This document shows positions 24,790 to 35,155 of a stretch of DNA of 64,000 nucleotides, piece by piece. The stretch lies in the NCBI GenBank assembly GCA_947258375.1, contig CAMYIJ010000020.1, positions 44,838 through 108,837 on the forward strand, read 5' to 3'. The notes below the pieces were generated by a model, which did not search any database, was not told where the DNA came from, and saw only the letters and a list, made by a program, of their open reading frames with translations. The first letter of the stretch is position 1, and each line of letters opens with the position of its first letter. Source of the DNA: an uncultured Acidimicrobiaceae bacterium. Lineage in GTDB: Bacteria > Actinomycetota > Acidimicrobiia > Spongiisociales > UBA5794. The position numbers were made by a program, and so were the translations under genes.

Positions 24790-27700
24790 CTACTGGACCG
24801 GCGGCACGTTGGTCGCGGCCACGGCCGCGTTGAACTCCACGACATCGGTAGCCATCACGGCCTGCAACCGGCTGAGCTGCTCGTCGATCTCCTGCGAATA
24901 GACCGCGGTGAGCTCACCGGCCTGCTTGGTCGGCCTGGAATCGGCGCTGGCGACGATGCTGATCAGCGAGGACAGCTTCTCGTTGAGCCGGGAACGCTCG
25001 TTGAGACCAAACGTGTCCTTGTGGCGCCCCGGCACAATCAGCTCATCCTCGATGGCGTGAAGCTTCTCAGTGAGAGCCTCGGCTGCCGCGACCACTTCAC
25101 TATGGGCGTCGCCCTGGTCGGCCAGCTTCTTCTGCCAGTGCGCCACCTGATCGCGCATCGCTCGGATGCTGGTGACACCCTCGTGGGCTTCGGAGATCTT
25201 GTCCCGAATCGCCAGCAGGAGATCGAGCTGCGCTTGGAGGTCGTCCTGGGACACGCCGGCCCGGGGATCGTTGACCACCTCGAAGCTCTCGGCCTTCACG
25301 GTCGTCGCACCATCCGCATCGGTCAGCGTCAGCCGTGCCTGATACCTGCCGGGCACCACCAGCGGGCCCTGGTTGGCCTCCCATGCCAGCTTGTTGCCGA
25401 GGACCCTCGTGGCCGGCTCGTAGCGGAGATCAAACAGGAAGCGGTTGGCCCCGGCCTTGGTCGTGATCCACGGTCCCGGAGCGAAAGCCTTCTCGTCGTC
25501 CTCGAGCTTGTCGTAGCCGGCCGGCTTCGTGTGGAATTCGCGCACGATCTCGCCATCCGAGTCGAGGAAGGCGAGCGCAACGGACGATCCGTCCGCGGAC
25601 GCGATCTCCTCGCCGAGGTAGTAGCTCACTGTGATTCCGAGCGGGGCGCTTTCGCCGGCATCAAGGACTTTGTAGGCAATATGTCCCGTCTCGGTCCGGT
25701 CGGCGATGTAGTTGGCCGCTTTGCCGAGCCCGATCATGTAGTCCTTGCCCTCGGTCCCGGTGAGAATGCCGGCAAAGATCCCAGGCACAACCCGCCAAGC
25801 CTGGCGCGGCTTGAAGAGCCGGGCATCGCCTTTGGCGATTGGATCGTCGAGCTGGCGAAGCGGGGACAGGTCATCGAGGACCCAGAACGATCGTCCGTGG
25901 GTCGCCACCACCAGATCAGTTCCCTTCACGGTGAGGTCATAGATCGGGGTGACCGGGAGGTTCGATTTCCATCGCTCCCAGCTAGCACCGTCATCCATCG
26001 ACACGAAGATCCCGGTCTCCGTCCCAACGTATAGCAAGCCCGCTCGCACCGGGTCGGTCCGAATCACCCGGACGAACTCTTCGGCGGGCATCGCCTTCTC
26101 GCCGCTGCCGACGATCGAATGCCAGGTCTGGCCGTAGTCCGTGGTCTTGTAGAGGTAGGGCGTGTTGTCATCCAGCTTGTAGCGAGTCGCTGCCAGGTAG
26201 ACCGTGGCCGGGTCGTGCGGCGACGGCTCGACCGTGCGGATGTAGCTCCACTCGGGAAGGTCGGGCGGTGTGACGTTGTCCCAGGTTGCTCCGTTGTCGC
26301 GCGACACGTGCACCAGTCCATCGTCTGAGCCGGCCCAGAAGACGCCAGGCTCATGCTGGGACTCCCGCAGCGTATACACGGTGCAGTAGTGCTCGGCTCC
26401 ACTCGTGTCGTTGGTGATCGGGCCTCCCGACACGCCCAGCTTTGCCGGGTCGTTACGGGTGAGGTCCGGGCTGATCGCCTCCCAACTCTGGCCCTCGTCA
26501 GTTGTGCGGAACACAACGTTGCCTGCGGTGTACAGGATGTTGGGATCATGCGGAGAGAAGAGGATCGGGAACGTCCACGGGAAACGGTAGGTGAGGTCCC
26601 CGGGGCCAATGCCGCCGTGAAGCTCCGGCCAGACATTGACGAGCTGGATCTGCCCGGTGCTGTGGTCGTAGCGCTGCAATGCGCCGCCACCGCCCGGAGA
26701 GCTGCCGACCGCACCGACATAGACGATGTTCGGGTTCTCCGGATGGACCGCCATGTAGCCGCTTTCGCCCGTGCCCGCCGGATAGCAGTCGTTCCAGACA
26801 ATGGCTTCATCGTTGGTGCTGCTCGGCACCGCGATGCTCGAATTGTCCTGTTGCGTCCCGTACACGTAATAGAACGGTTCGCGGGTGTCGGTCGTCACCG
26901 TATAGAACTGGGCCGTGAGCTGGTTGTAGATGGTGCTCCACGACTCGCCCGCGTTGAACGAGACGTTGGCGCCACCGTCGTTGCCCTGCACCATGCGCTG
27001 GTTGTTGTTGGGGTCGATCCACAGGTCGTGGTTGTCGCCGTGCGGGGTCGCGATTCGGCTGAACGTCTTGCCACCGTCACTGGAGCGCCACATGTTCAGG
27101 TTGTTGACGTAGACCGTGTCGGCATCTTGGGGGTCGGCGAACACGTGCATGTAGTACCAGGGTCGGTAGCGGAGATCCTGGCTCTCGGACAGCAACTGCC
27201 AGGTGTCGCCGAAGTATCGGTCCAGGTGTCGCCGCCGTCGGTCGACTTCCAGATGCCGCTGTCGTCGCCGCCGCTGCTCAGCTCGTGGAAGTTGCGGTGG
27301 GCTTCCCACATCGTGGCGTACACCACATCGGGGTTGCGCGGGTCGAACGTGATGTCGATCGCTCCCGCCTTGTCGCTCTTGTAGAGGACCTTGTCCCAGG
27401 TCTTGCCCCCGTTGCGAGTGCGGTATACGCCGCGCTCTTCGTTGGGACCGAACGCGTGGCCCAGTGCCGCCACGAAGACGTGATCCGGATCCTTGGGATG
27501 GATGCGGATCTCGCCGATGTAGCGGGTGTCCTCGAGCCCGCAATGGGTCCACGTTTGTCCGCCATCACCCGATCGGTAGACGCCATCGCCGTGGGACACG
27601 TCGATGCGGATGGTGCTCTCCCCCATCCCGGCATAGATGACATTGGGGTCGGAGTCGGATACGGCCAGTGCGCCGACCGCCGAAGTTTCGAGGAAACCGT

Positions 27701-27890
27701 CGCTGATGTTGACCCAGGTGGTGCCGGCGTCGTCCGTCTTGTAGATCCCCCCGGCCACCGCGCCGAAGTAGAAGACCGCCTGGTTGTTGGGGTCGCCGGC
27801 AACGGCCACAACCCGGCCGCCGCGGGGCGGACCGATACAACGAAACGGCATGGAATTGAGCATCTCCTGGGCCTGCGGTGGAGTCATCAT
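24790..27890 (-). pseudogene. BNR/Asp-box repeat (sialidase/VPS10-like propeller) protein, frameshifted
   Basis: Two overlapping frames make one protein. The N-terminal part runs from ATG 27890 to about 27212 in one frame, with Asp-box motifs every 51-58 residues (DDAGTTW, GDGGQTW, RNGGKTW, TDGGDTW). The rest, to 24790, is in another frame starting near GDTWQLLSESQ. At the junction two GDTW motifs lie only eight codons apart, against the 50-residue period elsewhere. Related proteins of about 1000 residues have a full repeat there as I recall. So a repeat seems lost and the frame broken. Residues after about 640 form a C-terminal helical region. No signal peptide is seen. A sequencing or assembly error is the alternative. 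Confidence 0.7.
27199..27234. repeat. 13-base direct repeat at the frameshift junction
   Basis: CCAGGTGTCGCCG occurs at 27199-27211 and again at 27222-27234, a period of 23 bases. It encodes the GDTW motif on the minus strand. Because 23 is not a multiple of three, slippage or unequal recombination between such copies gives the observed frame change. Confidence 0.8.
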
Positions 27891-28048
27891 GCGAGGTGGG
27901 GACCCTTCTGTGGAAGGCGGCGTTGCGAAGAATCTGAGCTTAGTGGTGGCCGTTGGCCGCTCCGCTGGGAGGGGGCAGATCGCCCGTCAGGTCGCCAGGC
28001 CTGTTCGATATAGTTGAGATCGAGTCACCGGGAGATTGGCACGCGCTG

Positions 28049-28774
28049 ATGGAACCCCTCACGACGATCGCAGTTGCCCTTGGCATCAAGGCCGGGGGAA
28101 ACATGATCGATGCGTTCACCAGTTGGCTGGGCGGCGGCCGCTATGACCAGTCGATGCACCTGTCGCCCTCCGGTGGCCCGTCGCTGTACTCAGGCGCTCT
28201 CCAGCCGGACCTCTACTACACGCCGCTGGTGCAGGTCGAGATCGAATTCGAGACGAGCACCCCCGAGCTGACCGAATACATCGACGGCGGCAGCCCGAGC
28301 CTCCTCGTCGTCGCAACACCCGACCCCTCCGGCGAGCCGGTCGTCGACGTGATGCCATGCGTGTTGACCGACAGGTTCGTCGTTGCACTGCCGGCCGGGG
28401 AGATCTCGGTCGGGATTCTGGTGTTCCACGACGAACTCGTCGATGAAGACGGCGATCCGCTGCTGGTGGCCTGGCAGATCGTCGAGACCGAGGTCTACGA
28501 CCACATGCTCCTGCCCATTGACGTGCAGTTCGACCCCGATTTCATCAGCCTTCTCCAGCTGTCTCAGGGCGTCCCCGTCTGCGACGAATGCTGGCTGGAG
28601 GATGACATCGTCACCTCCGCCTGGCGCGTCACCGGGAAGGGGAATCTGAAGTGCATCGTCTGTGGCACCAACAACGACTTCCACGAATGCGTCCGTTGCG
28701 AATCCGAGCTGTTCCGCCCAACGCGCAAGGGCAACTATCGCTGCCTCAACTGCGACAAGAAGGTGGTGGCGTAG
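28049..28774 (+). CDS. Hypothetical protein with two C-terminal zinc ribbons
   Basis: About 241 residues from ATG 28049; the frame is open to 27953 but upstream residues look non-coding. After a hydrophobic-glycine N-terminus (TTIAVALGIKAGGNMIDAF) comes a beta-rich acidic domain of about 130 residues. The C-terminus has four CxxC knuckles: CDEC, CIVC, CVRC and CLNC, enough for two zinc ribbons. This pattern is common in proteins that bind nucleic acid or other proteins. I do not recognise the family. Confidence 0.65.
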   Translation: MEPLTTIAVALGIKAGGNMIDAFTSWLGGGRYDQSMHLSPSGGPSLYSGALQPDLYYTPLVQVEIEFETSTPELTEYIDGGSPSLLVVATPDPSGEPVVDVMPCVLTDRFVVALPAGEISVGILVFHDELVDEDGDPLLVAWQIVETEVYDHMLLPIDVQFDPDFISLLQLSQGVPVCDECWLEDDIVTSAWRVTGKGNLKCIVCGTNNDFHECVRCESELFRPTRKGNYRCLNCDKKVVA

Positions 28775-28804
28775 CGGTCCCACGCACCGAGCCGCTGCGA
28801 TGGG

Positions 28805-29545
28805 CTAGGTGGGCTTCTCCCACACTGACACGTGTTTGCGGCTGTCGCTCGTGAATGTCTCCCGCGACCAGTCACCCCACCGGTCGCGCAAGGACATGCC
28901 GGCCAGCTCGGCCATCAAGTCGAGTTCCGCGGGCCATGTGTAGCGAAACGGAACCGAGAAGCGTTCGACTTCGCCGTCGTGAATAATCAGATGGTGGGAG
29001 GTCATGGCCTGGGTGGCCACGTCGTACTCGTCGATGCCCCAGCGGTCGTCACCGACACGGAACGGGACGAACGTTTCGCCCGGTGGGAGGCGCTGCAGAT
29101 CGGGAATGCCGACTTCGATCACGAAACAACCTCCTGGATCGAGGTGGTCGGCAACGTTGCGAAAGCAGGCCACCTGCGCGGCCTGCGTTGTTAGGTTGCT
29201 GATCGTGTTGAACACCAGGTAGGCGACGGTGAACGTCCCCTCCACGGTGGTCGTTGCGAAGTCGCCGATGGCGACGTCGATGTCATCGGCTCCGGGCTTG
29301 GCCCGAAGCCTCCCGACCATCGCCTGAGACATGTCGATCCCGTGCACTGGTACGCCGCGCCGCCGCAACGGCAGCGCAATCCGGCCCGTTCCGATTCCGA
29401 GTTCGAGAGCCCGCCCCTCTCCGGCAAGCTCGGCGAGGAAGTCGACGACGGGGTCGACGGACTCCGGGGCGAACATGTCGGCAACCGATTCGTCGTAACG
29501 GGCGGCGACCCGGTCATCGAAATAACCGTCATCGTGCAAGTGCAA
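28805..29545 (-). CDS. Class I SAM-dependent methyltransferase
   Basis: About 246 residues from a TTG at 29545 (or 29539), placed after GAGAGGGG. No ATG fits the expected start DDGYFDDRVAARYDES, and the longer frame upstream looks non-coding. Motif I is ALELGIGTGRIALPL, then GIDMSQAMVGRLRAK (motif II acid) and VAIGDFATT (motif III). The FxxRVAxxYD start is typical of small-molecule methyltransferases. Substrate unknown. It is divergent from the formiminotransferase gene. Confidence 0.82.
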   Translation of the reverse strand: MHLHDDGYFDDRVAARYDESVADMFAPESVDPVVDFLAELAGEGRALELGIGTGRIALPLRRRGVPVHGIDMSQAMVGRLRAKPGADDIDVAIGDFATTTVEGTFTVAYLVFNTISNLTTQAAQVACFRNVADHLDPGGCFVIEVGIPDLQRLPPGETFVPFRVGDDRWGIDEYDVATQAMTSHHLIIHDGEVERFSVPFRYTWPAELDLMAELAGMSLRDRWGDWSRETFTSDSRKHVSVWEKPT

Positions 29546-29660
29546 TCCCCTCTCGCTCGGAGCGGAGCCTAACCATACGTTTGAGGGAGCTGCGCTCGTC
29601 GGTTCGCGACTTCCGGTGCGCCTCTGTTCCCTATTGTGCCGGGGACACGAAAGGACACCG

Positions 29661-31340
29661 ATGCAGAGGCTGATCGAGTGCGTCCCCAACTTCAGTGAAG
29701 GCCGCGACGAGGCAGTGATCGCCGCCATCACGAGTCAGATCGAGACGGTTGAAGGCGTCAAGCTGCTCGACGTTGATCCCGGCCGGGCGACGAATCGAAC
29801 CGTCGTCACCTTCGTCGGGCCGCCGGAAGACGTCATCGAAGCTGCCGTGCGAGCGATTGCGAAGGCGACCGAGCTCATCGACATGAGCCAACACAGCGGC
29901 GAGCACCCCCGCTTCGGGGCGACGGATGTGTGCCCGCTGGTCCCCGTATCCGGTGTCACCATGGACGAAGCCGTCGCGTACGCCCATCAGCTGGCTCGGC
30001 GCCTCGCGGAGGAAGTGGGCCTGACGATCTACTGCTACGAGAACGCGGCGCGAGTTCCCGAGCGGCGCAATCTTGCCGACGTGCGGGAGGGCGAATACGA
30101 AGGTCTGCCGGCGCGACTGCAGGACCCGGCGTGGCAGCCGGATTTTGGCCCGGCAACCTTCAATCCCCGTTCAGGCGCTACCGCGGTCGGAGCGCGCGGC
30201 TTTCTCATCGCCTACAACGTCAACCTCAACACGACCTCGACGCGACGGGCCAACGCAATCGCATTCGACGTGCGCGAGCGGGGCCGGGTGAAGCGCTCGG
30301 GCCATCCACTGACGGGCGAGATCATGCTCGTCGAGAGCGGTGAGGAGGTGTGGATTCCGGGATCGCTGAAGCGTGTCAAAGCGATCGGCTGGTACATCGA
30401 CGAGTACGGCGTTGCCCAAATCTCGATGAACCTCACCGACATCGGCGTCACGCCGGTGCACACCGCCTTCGACGAAGTTCGGGCGCGCGCCGACGCCAGA
30501 GGCGTCTATGTCACCGGCTCCGAGCTGGTGGGGCTCATCCCCCTCGATGCCATGCTCGAGGCCGGACGGCATTACCTGCGCAAGCAGCAGCGATCCACCG
30601 GGGTGGCCGACTCAGAGCTGATCAAGATCGCCGTGAAGTCGCTGGGCCTCGACGAGCTGGCGCCGTTCGATCCGCGCGAGAAGATCATCGAGTACGCCAT
30701 CGAAGATCGCACAGGCCGCCTGGTCGACCTCTCTGTGAAACGCTTCGTCGAGGAGACCGCATCGGAGTCGGCGGCGCCGGGTGGCGGGTCGGTGTCGGCG
30801 GCTCTGGGAGCCCTCGGGGCGGCTCTCGCGACCATGGTGGCCAACCTCTCATCTCACAAACGCGGCTGGGACGAGCGCTGGGAGGAGTTCTCGATCTGGG
30901 CCGAAAGGGGAAAGGCCTGTCACGACGAGCTTGTCTCTCTGATCGACGCCGATACCGACGCCTTCAACGGAATCATGGCGGCCTTCGGAATGCCGCAGGG
31001 CACAGACGCGGAAAAGGCCGAACGGGCCGATGCGATCCAGGCGGCAACTCGAGAGGCCATCGAGATCCCACTGCGCGTGATGGAGGTCAGTCTGGCCTCT
31101 ATGGAGGTGATCGCCGCCATGGCCGAGATGGGCATTCCAGCCTCAGCGTCCGATGCCGGCGTCGGCGCCCTGTGCGCCCGCTCAGCCGTGATGGGCGCCA
31201 ACCTCAACGTGAGGATCAACGCCGCAACCCTCCGCGACGAATCCCAGGCTGCCGACTACGTCCACCGCGGCCGGAACCTGCAGGAAAAAGCCATCACCCG
31301 CGAGATGGAAATCCTCGCCGAAGTGGAACGACGCCTCTGA
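29661..31340 (+). CDS. Formiminotransferase-cyclodeaminase fusion
   Basis: 559 residues from ATG 29661 with AAAGGA six bases ahead. Residues 1-180 and 181-300 are the two formiminotransferase subdomains; the catalytic His82 lies in SGEHPRFGATDVCP. Residues about 345-559 are the cyclodeaminase domain (ASESAAPGGGSVSAALGALG, ASASDAGVGALCARSAVMGA). The fusion transfers the formimino group of N-formiminoglutamate to tetrahydrofolate and then releases ammonia to give methenyl-THF. This is the last step of histidine degradation in some pathways. No hut genes adjoin it. Confidence 0.92.
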   Translation: MQRLIECVPNFSEGRDEAVIAAITSQIETVEGVKLLDVDPGRATNRTVVTFVGPPEDVIEAAVRAIAKATELIDMSQHSGEHPRFGATDVCPLVPVSGVTMDEAVAYAHQLARRLAEEVGLTIYCYENAARVPERRNLADVREGEYEGLPARLQDPAWQPDFGPATFNPRSGATAVGARGFLIAYNVNLNTTSTRRANAIAFDVRERGRVKRSGHPLTGEIMLVESGEEVWIPGSLKRVKAIGWYIDEYGVAQISMNLTDIGVTPVHTAFDEVRARADARGVYVTGSELVGLIPLDAMLEAGRHYLRKQQRSTGVADSELIKIAVKSLGLDELAPFDPREKIIEYAIEDRTGRLVDLSVKRFVEETASESAAPGGGSVSAALGALGAALATMVANLSSHKRGWDERWEEFSIWAERGKACHDELVSLIDADTDAFNGIMAAFGMPQGTDAEKAERADAIQAATREAIEIPLRVMEVSLASMEVIAAMAEMGIPASASDAGVGALCARSAVMGANLNVRINAATLRDESQAADYVHRGRNLQEKAITREMEILAEVERRL

Positions 31341-31354
31341 GGGGACCTCTTCGA

Positions 31355-31410
31355 CGCGTTCGTTGTGGTTAAAACCGGGCTATAGCCCGGTTTTAAGCAC
31401 AACGAACGCG
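31355..31410. repeat. Intergenic palindromic repeat, copy 2
   Basis: A 56-base palindrome with 28-base arms (31355-31382 and 31383-31410) and a single mismatched pair (31368/31397). Arm start CGCGTTCGTTGTG and inner part AAAACCGGGCTA. It fills the space between two convergent genes, ending one base before the minus-strand stop codon. The outer arm matches copy 1 at 5908-5961 while the inner loop differs. It could act as a bidirectional terminator. Confidence 0.85.
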
Positions 31411-32850
31411 CTACAGCACCGAGCCGGCGCCGTCGGGATAGCGGGCCGAGCCCCAGAAGCCGTCGCGGGTGGCCGGCGGCTCGAGGCCGACCCTGGCGAA
31501 CGCCCTGGCCTGCTCGTCGCGGCCCGCTTCGAGCACCGACCCCACGTCGACGCTCTTCACCAAGCGATCTTGCATGAGGACCTGGCCACCGACGATCACA
31601 GTGTCGACGTCGGCGCCGGTGGCGAAGTAGACGATCTGGTGCACCGGGTGGGTGAATGGGGTCAGATGCGGCTTGGCGACATCGAGCAGGATCACGTCGG
31701 CGGCCTTGCCGACCTCGATCGACCCAACGTCCTCCCCCATTCCCAGGGCGGTCGCCGAGCCAATCGTCGCCATTTCCAGGGTCGTCCCCGGCGGGAACAG
31801 TGCGGGATCGCGCCGATCGGCCCGGTGATATCGAGTCAGTTGGTACATGTGGCGGAACATGTCTGCCGAACGATCGGGGGCGGTGGCGTCGGAGCCGAGA
31901 CCGACCGTGACGCCGGCATCGAGCAATTCCGGTACCGGGCACCGCCCGAACTGCGAGTAGATCGCCGACGGATTGTGGGCTACTGAGGCCCCGGCACGGG
32001 CAATCAGCTCGATATGGCTCTCATCGAGGTCGATCGAGTGTGACAACAACGACCGGGAGCCAAGCAATCCGAGCCGGGAACTGGCTTCGACCGTGTCGGC
32101 GCGATGCCCATCCTGGACGATGAGAAGGCCGGCCTCTTCAGACAACGAACGTACACCGCCAGCACCCGCGACCAGCGCGGGATCGGGAGTCGCTCCGATG
32201 GCCTCCATGCTCAACGTCGGATAGGTCAGGGCAACCGCCACCATGTTGTGGGTCTTCCAGTCGCTCACGAGCGCATTCACAGTCGCCATCTGGTCGGCAT
32301 ACGAGCTCGCAACCTCCCGGGTAGTTCCCCGAGCGTGAAGTGTCGTCAGCTTCGGAAACGGCGGCGCTCCCGGCCCTACCACCATGACGGCCCGCACCCC
32401 CACTTCGGCATACCCCTCGAGGTGCGCCGTACCGTGTTCGGGCGCATCGGAGCGAATCGTGTCACCCGAACCGCCCAGCATCGAAAGCGAGGTCGTCGTC
32501 CCTGCCATGAGCTTCTCGACGGCGGCGAGCTGGGCTTCCGCTCCCCAGAACTCGGGCGTGGCTCCGTGCTTGTAGACGCGGGCGCACGCGCTCATCCAGC
32601 CATCGAGGTCGTCCGCCATGGTCCGAATGAGAGAGTGCCCGGCGTGGCCATGGGCATCGACGAGCCCCGGCATGGCAACGCCATCCGGCATATCAACGTG
32701 TTGGCGCGCCGGATAGGCCGCCATCACGCCGGCTGCGGAGCCGACGGCAACAATGCGCCCGGCGTCGACTGCCACCGCGCCGTCTGCGATAACCCGGCGC
32801 TCCCCGTCCACGGTGATGATGGTGCCGGCCGTAACGAGCAGATCGATCAT
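31411..32850 (-). CDS. Amidohydrolase (cytosine/guanine/SAH-deaminase-like group)
   Basis: 479 residues. The metal site starts with DAHGHAGH (His67, His69), later ligands come in SHSIDLDESH, and GLGSDAT provides the catalytic Asp. Terminal segments DLLVTAGTIITVDGERR and TVIVGGQVLMQDR form the small beta domain typical of this superfamily. Likely reaction is hydrolytic deamination or dechlorination-type hydrolysis of an aminated heterocycle. It is convergent with the formiminotransferase gene, and both could serve nitrogen compound breakdown; that link is weak. Confidence 0.82.
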   Translation of the reverse strand: MIDLLVTAGTIITVDGERRVIADGAVAVDAGRIVAVGSAAGVMAAYPARQHVDMPDGVAMPGLVDAHGHAGHSLIRTMADDLDGWMSACARVYKHGATPEFWGAEAQLAAVEKLMAGTTTSLSMLGGSGDTIRSDAPEHGTAHLEGYAEVGVRAVMVVGPGAPPFPKLTTLHARGTTREVASSYADQMATVNALVSDWKTHNMVAVALTYPTLSMEAIGATPDPALVAGAGGVRSLSEEAGLLIVQDGHRADTVEASSRLGLLGSRSLLSHSIDLDESHIELIARAGASVAHNPSAIYSQFGRCPVPELLDAGVTVGLGSDATAPDRSADMFRHMYQLTRYHRADRRDPALFPPGTTLEMATIGSATALGMGEDVGSIEVGKAADVILLDVAKPHLTPFTHPVHQIVYFATGADVDTVIVGGQVLMQDRLVKSVDVGSVLEAGRDEQARAFARVGLEPPATRDGFWGSARYPDGAGSVL

Positions 32851-32863
32851 GACCCAAGGCTAC

Positions 32864-33967
32864 TCAGAACTCGATGGGCTTCTTGATCTCGAGTGGCGCG
32901 CGGGCGAAGCGGGCTACGCCGCGCACCGGAAGCTCAAAAGGTCCGGCCCACAGCATTCTCAGGTCGAACACCAGAGCCTTTTTGTCAAGACCGGTGCTTA
33001 CCACGAGCCAGGGGCCACGGAGCTCCACGGCCGCTACGCGTTCTCCAGCCGTCGGCAAAACAAGGCTGTCCAGAAGGGTTGCCGTCGCGGTTTCGACGAA
33101 GTCGAGATGTTCCAAGTCCGCAGGGTCTGTGTCCGTCGGTAGGTGACGGTCCTCGAGGAGCATCAGCAGAGAGCCGTTCCAGCCCAACCTGCAGACGCGG
33201 CTGCAATCGGCGCCGCACGTGGGCCCGGCCGCCGCCGGAATCGTGACATCACTGCCCGAGAAATCGATGAACCGACACTCGGTCACCTCCGCGTCGTGTC
33301 GAGTAAAAGCGATAACACCCCCGTCGCATGACACATTGTCGAGGCCTATGTCCGAGCCCTCCTCGGTGACCAAGTCAAGGGATTCTCCACGATCCACGTC
33401 AAAGGAACGAAGCCAATGGATGTGGTCGGCCGCACCATCTGAAGAGGGAACCGAGTCTTCGTGGCGGCTGTAGATGACGTGAAGACCGTCAGAGTCGTAC
33501 GCGTCATGCAGCGACAGTTCGCCACCGGCCTCGACGGTTGACTGAATCATCAACTGTGGATTCGATTCTCCCGCAGGGAGCCACCAGATAGTCGAATCAT
33601 GGCCGACATCATGGTCGGCGTTCGGGCGCCCCCGATGGATCTGGAATAGGAGACCACCCCGGGCATCATCGATGGCGAACTCGACGGTGGCCCCCATGAG
33701 CAGTCGCCTGCCTCCCAAGACGTAAACCTCGAAGACTCCATCGATCCCCGCCACTATGAGCGGAAGCGTCGATCCCGAGGTAGCAGTATCTTCAATGGCC
33801 GATTGGAGGGACGCCGGGAGGGCGGTCGTGGTCGGCGAAGGCACCACGCTGTTCGCAGTCAGGGGCCTTCTCAGGATCAATTCCCGCGAAGGGCCGGTGC
33901 CGGCGCCGGAACAGGCGGTGGCAAGTAGAACAACAACGATGGCTACTGCGTGTTTTCGCTGCACCAT
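32864..33967 (-). CDS. Lipoprotein of unknown function
   Basis: 367 residues. The signal peptide MVQRKHAVAIVVVLLATAC ends in a lipobox with Cys19. The mature part has repeated strands with polar turns (LYSR-type patterns, IHWLRSFDVDRGESLDL, DLRMLWAGPFELPV) and several Cys pairs near residues 215-255 (CDGG, CRF, CGADCSRVC). A beta-propeller-like fold is possible. No family recognised. It follows the quinone oxidoreductase gene on the minus strand after about 160 bases that hold a small stem, CCGGCA-TTGC-TGCCGG (33986-34001). Confidence 0.6.
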   Translation of the reverse strand: MVQRKHAVAIVVVLLATACSGAGTGPSRELILRRPLTANSVVPSPTTTALPASLQSAIEDTATSGSTLPLIVAGIDGVFEVYVLGGRRLLMGATVEFAIDDARGGLLFQIHRGRPNADHDVGHDSTIWWLPAGESNPQLMIQSTVEAGGELSLHDAYDSDGLHVIYSRHEDSVPSSDGAADHIHWLRSFDVDRGESLDLVTEEGSDIGLDNVSCDGGVIAFTRHDAEVTECRFIDFSGSDVTIPAAAGPTCGADCSRVCRLGWNGSLLMLLEDRHLPTDTDPADLEHLDFVETATATLLDSLVLPTAGERVAAVELRGPWLVVSTGLDKKALVFDLRMLWAGPFELPVRGVARFARAPLEIKKPIEF

Positions 33968-34129
33968 TGCGCCCCCCTTGGCGCTCCGGCATTGCTGCCG
34001 GCCTCACCATCGTCTCCCCGATTCGGCACTTTGGCAATAGGTTTTCTCGACGGCGTCGACCCGCTTCCCGGCGAGGATGTACGTGTTCATGCCCCCCTTG
34101 TCGAATCGTGCGAAGGACCACGGGTTCGG

Positions 34130-35155
34130 CTAGTCGCCTGTGACGAGGACGACCTTGCCGCTGCGAGTGCCCCTCTCGAGCAGCTCGTGGGCGCGGGCGG
34201 CCTCGGCTAGCGGCACCTCGGCTGCCATCACCGGCTTGATCTTGCCCGCCGCCAGCCAGTCGAGGAACTCAGCGAGGGTTTCCCGGTATCGGGCGTTGTC
34301 TTTCGGCAGCTCCTCCATGCCGCCGGTCAGCGGCAGTCGTTTGCCGTCCGGGAGCAGTTTGAGCAGTCCGATGGTCAACAGGCTGAAAGGAATGGCTCTT
34401 ATCCCATTCTCCTCGGAGGAGACCATGCCGACCATCACGAGCCTGCCGCCCTTGCGCAATGCTCGATACGAGCGCCACAATTGCCTTCCGCCCGCGACGG
34501 GATCGAACACGACGTCCACGCCATCACCGGTGAGGCTGCGAATACGCTTCACGAAGTCCTCATTGCGGTAGTCGATGGGAGTGGCGCCCAGCTCGACCAC
34601 GACCTCGTGCTTTGGCTGCGACGCGGTGCCGTACACCTCCAACCCCGCCAGTTTGCCGAGCTGGACGAGTGCGCTGCCGACACCTCCAGCGGCACCGTGG
34701 ACCAGGATGCGTTCGCCGCTGCGGACGCCGGCGGCTCCGTGTAGCGCCATGTGGGCAGTGAGGTAGTTGACGACAATGGCGACCGCCTCTGCAGGATCCA
34801 CCCCCTGCGGGACCGGCACCACCTCGGGCGCCGACATACAGATGTACTCCGTGTAGCCGCCGCCCCTACCCATGGTCCATCCGGCGACGAGATCACCTTC
34901 GGCGACGCCCGCTACCCCATATCCCAGCTTGTCGACCACGCCAACGATGTCCTCGCCGGGGGTGAACGGCGGGCGCGGGAACTTGGGGAACCTGCGGGAA
35001 CGCAGCATCACGTCGTACGCAGACACCCCGGCAGCGATCACCTTCACTCGCACTTCTCCGGAGGCGGGTTCGGGGAGATTCTCCTCCACTAGTTGAAGGA
35101 CGGCGGGCCCGCCACGTTGGGTGACGACGATGCGATGGTTTCGAGCCTCGTTCAT
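34130..35155 (-). CDS. Zinc-independent NADPH:quinone reductase-like (MDR family) protein
   Basis: 341 residues from ATG 35155, preceded by AAAGAAG. The frame is open to 35377 but the added residues are not family-like. N-terminal GroES-like domain: EVRVKVIAAGVSAYDVMLR, FTPGEDIVGVVDKLG. Rossmann domain: GAAGGVGSALVQLGKLAG (NADPH motif AxxGGVG). No catalytic zinc ligands are seen, as in QOR and enoyl reductase members. It probably reduces quinones or enones with NADPH in the cytoplasm. Confidence 0.86.
   Translation of the reverse strand: MNEARNHRIVVTQRGGPAVLQLVEENLPEPASGEVRVKVIAAGVSAYDVMLRSRRFPKFPRPPFTPGEDIVGVVDKLGYGVAGVAEGDLVAGWTMGRGGGYTEYICMSAPEVVPVPQGVDPAEAVAIVVNYLTAHMALHGAAGVRSGERILVHGAAGGVGSALVQLGKLAGLEVYGTASQPKHEVVVELGATPIDYRNEDFVKRIRSLTGDGVDVVFDPVAGGRQLWRSYRALRKGGRLVMVGMVSSEENGIRAIPFSLLTIGLLKLLPDGKRLPLTGGMEELPKDNARYRETLAEFLDWLAAGKIKPVMAAEVPLAEAARAHELLERGTRSGKVVLVTGD

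Noticed and set aside
27199..27234. Programmed ribosomal frameshift in the BNR-repeat gene
   Set aside because: No slippery heptamer or downstream structure is evident, and most of one Asp-box repeat appears to be missing at the junction, which points to a DNA lesion.
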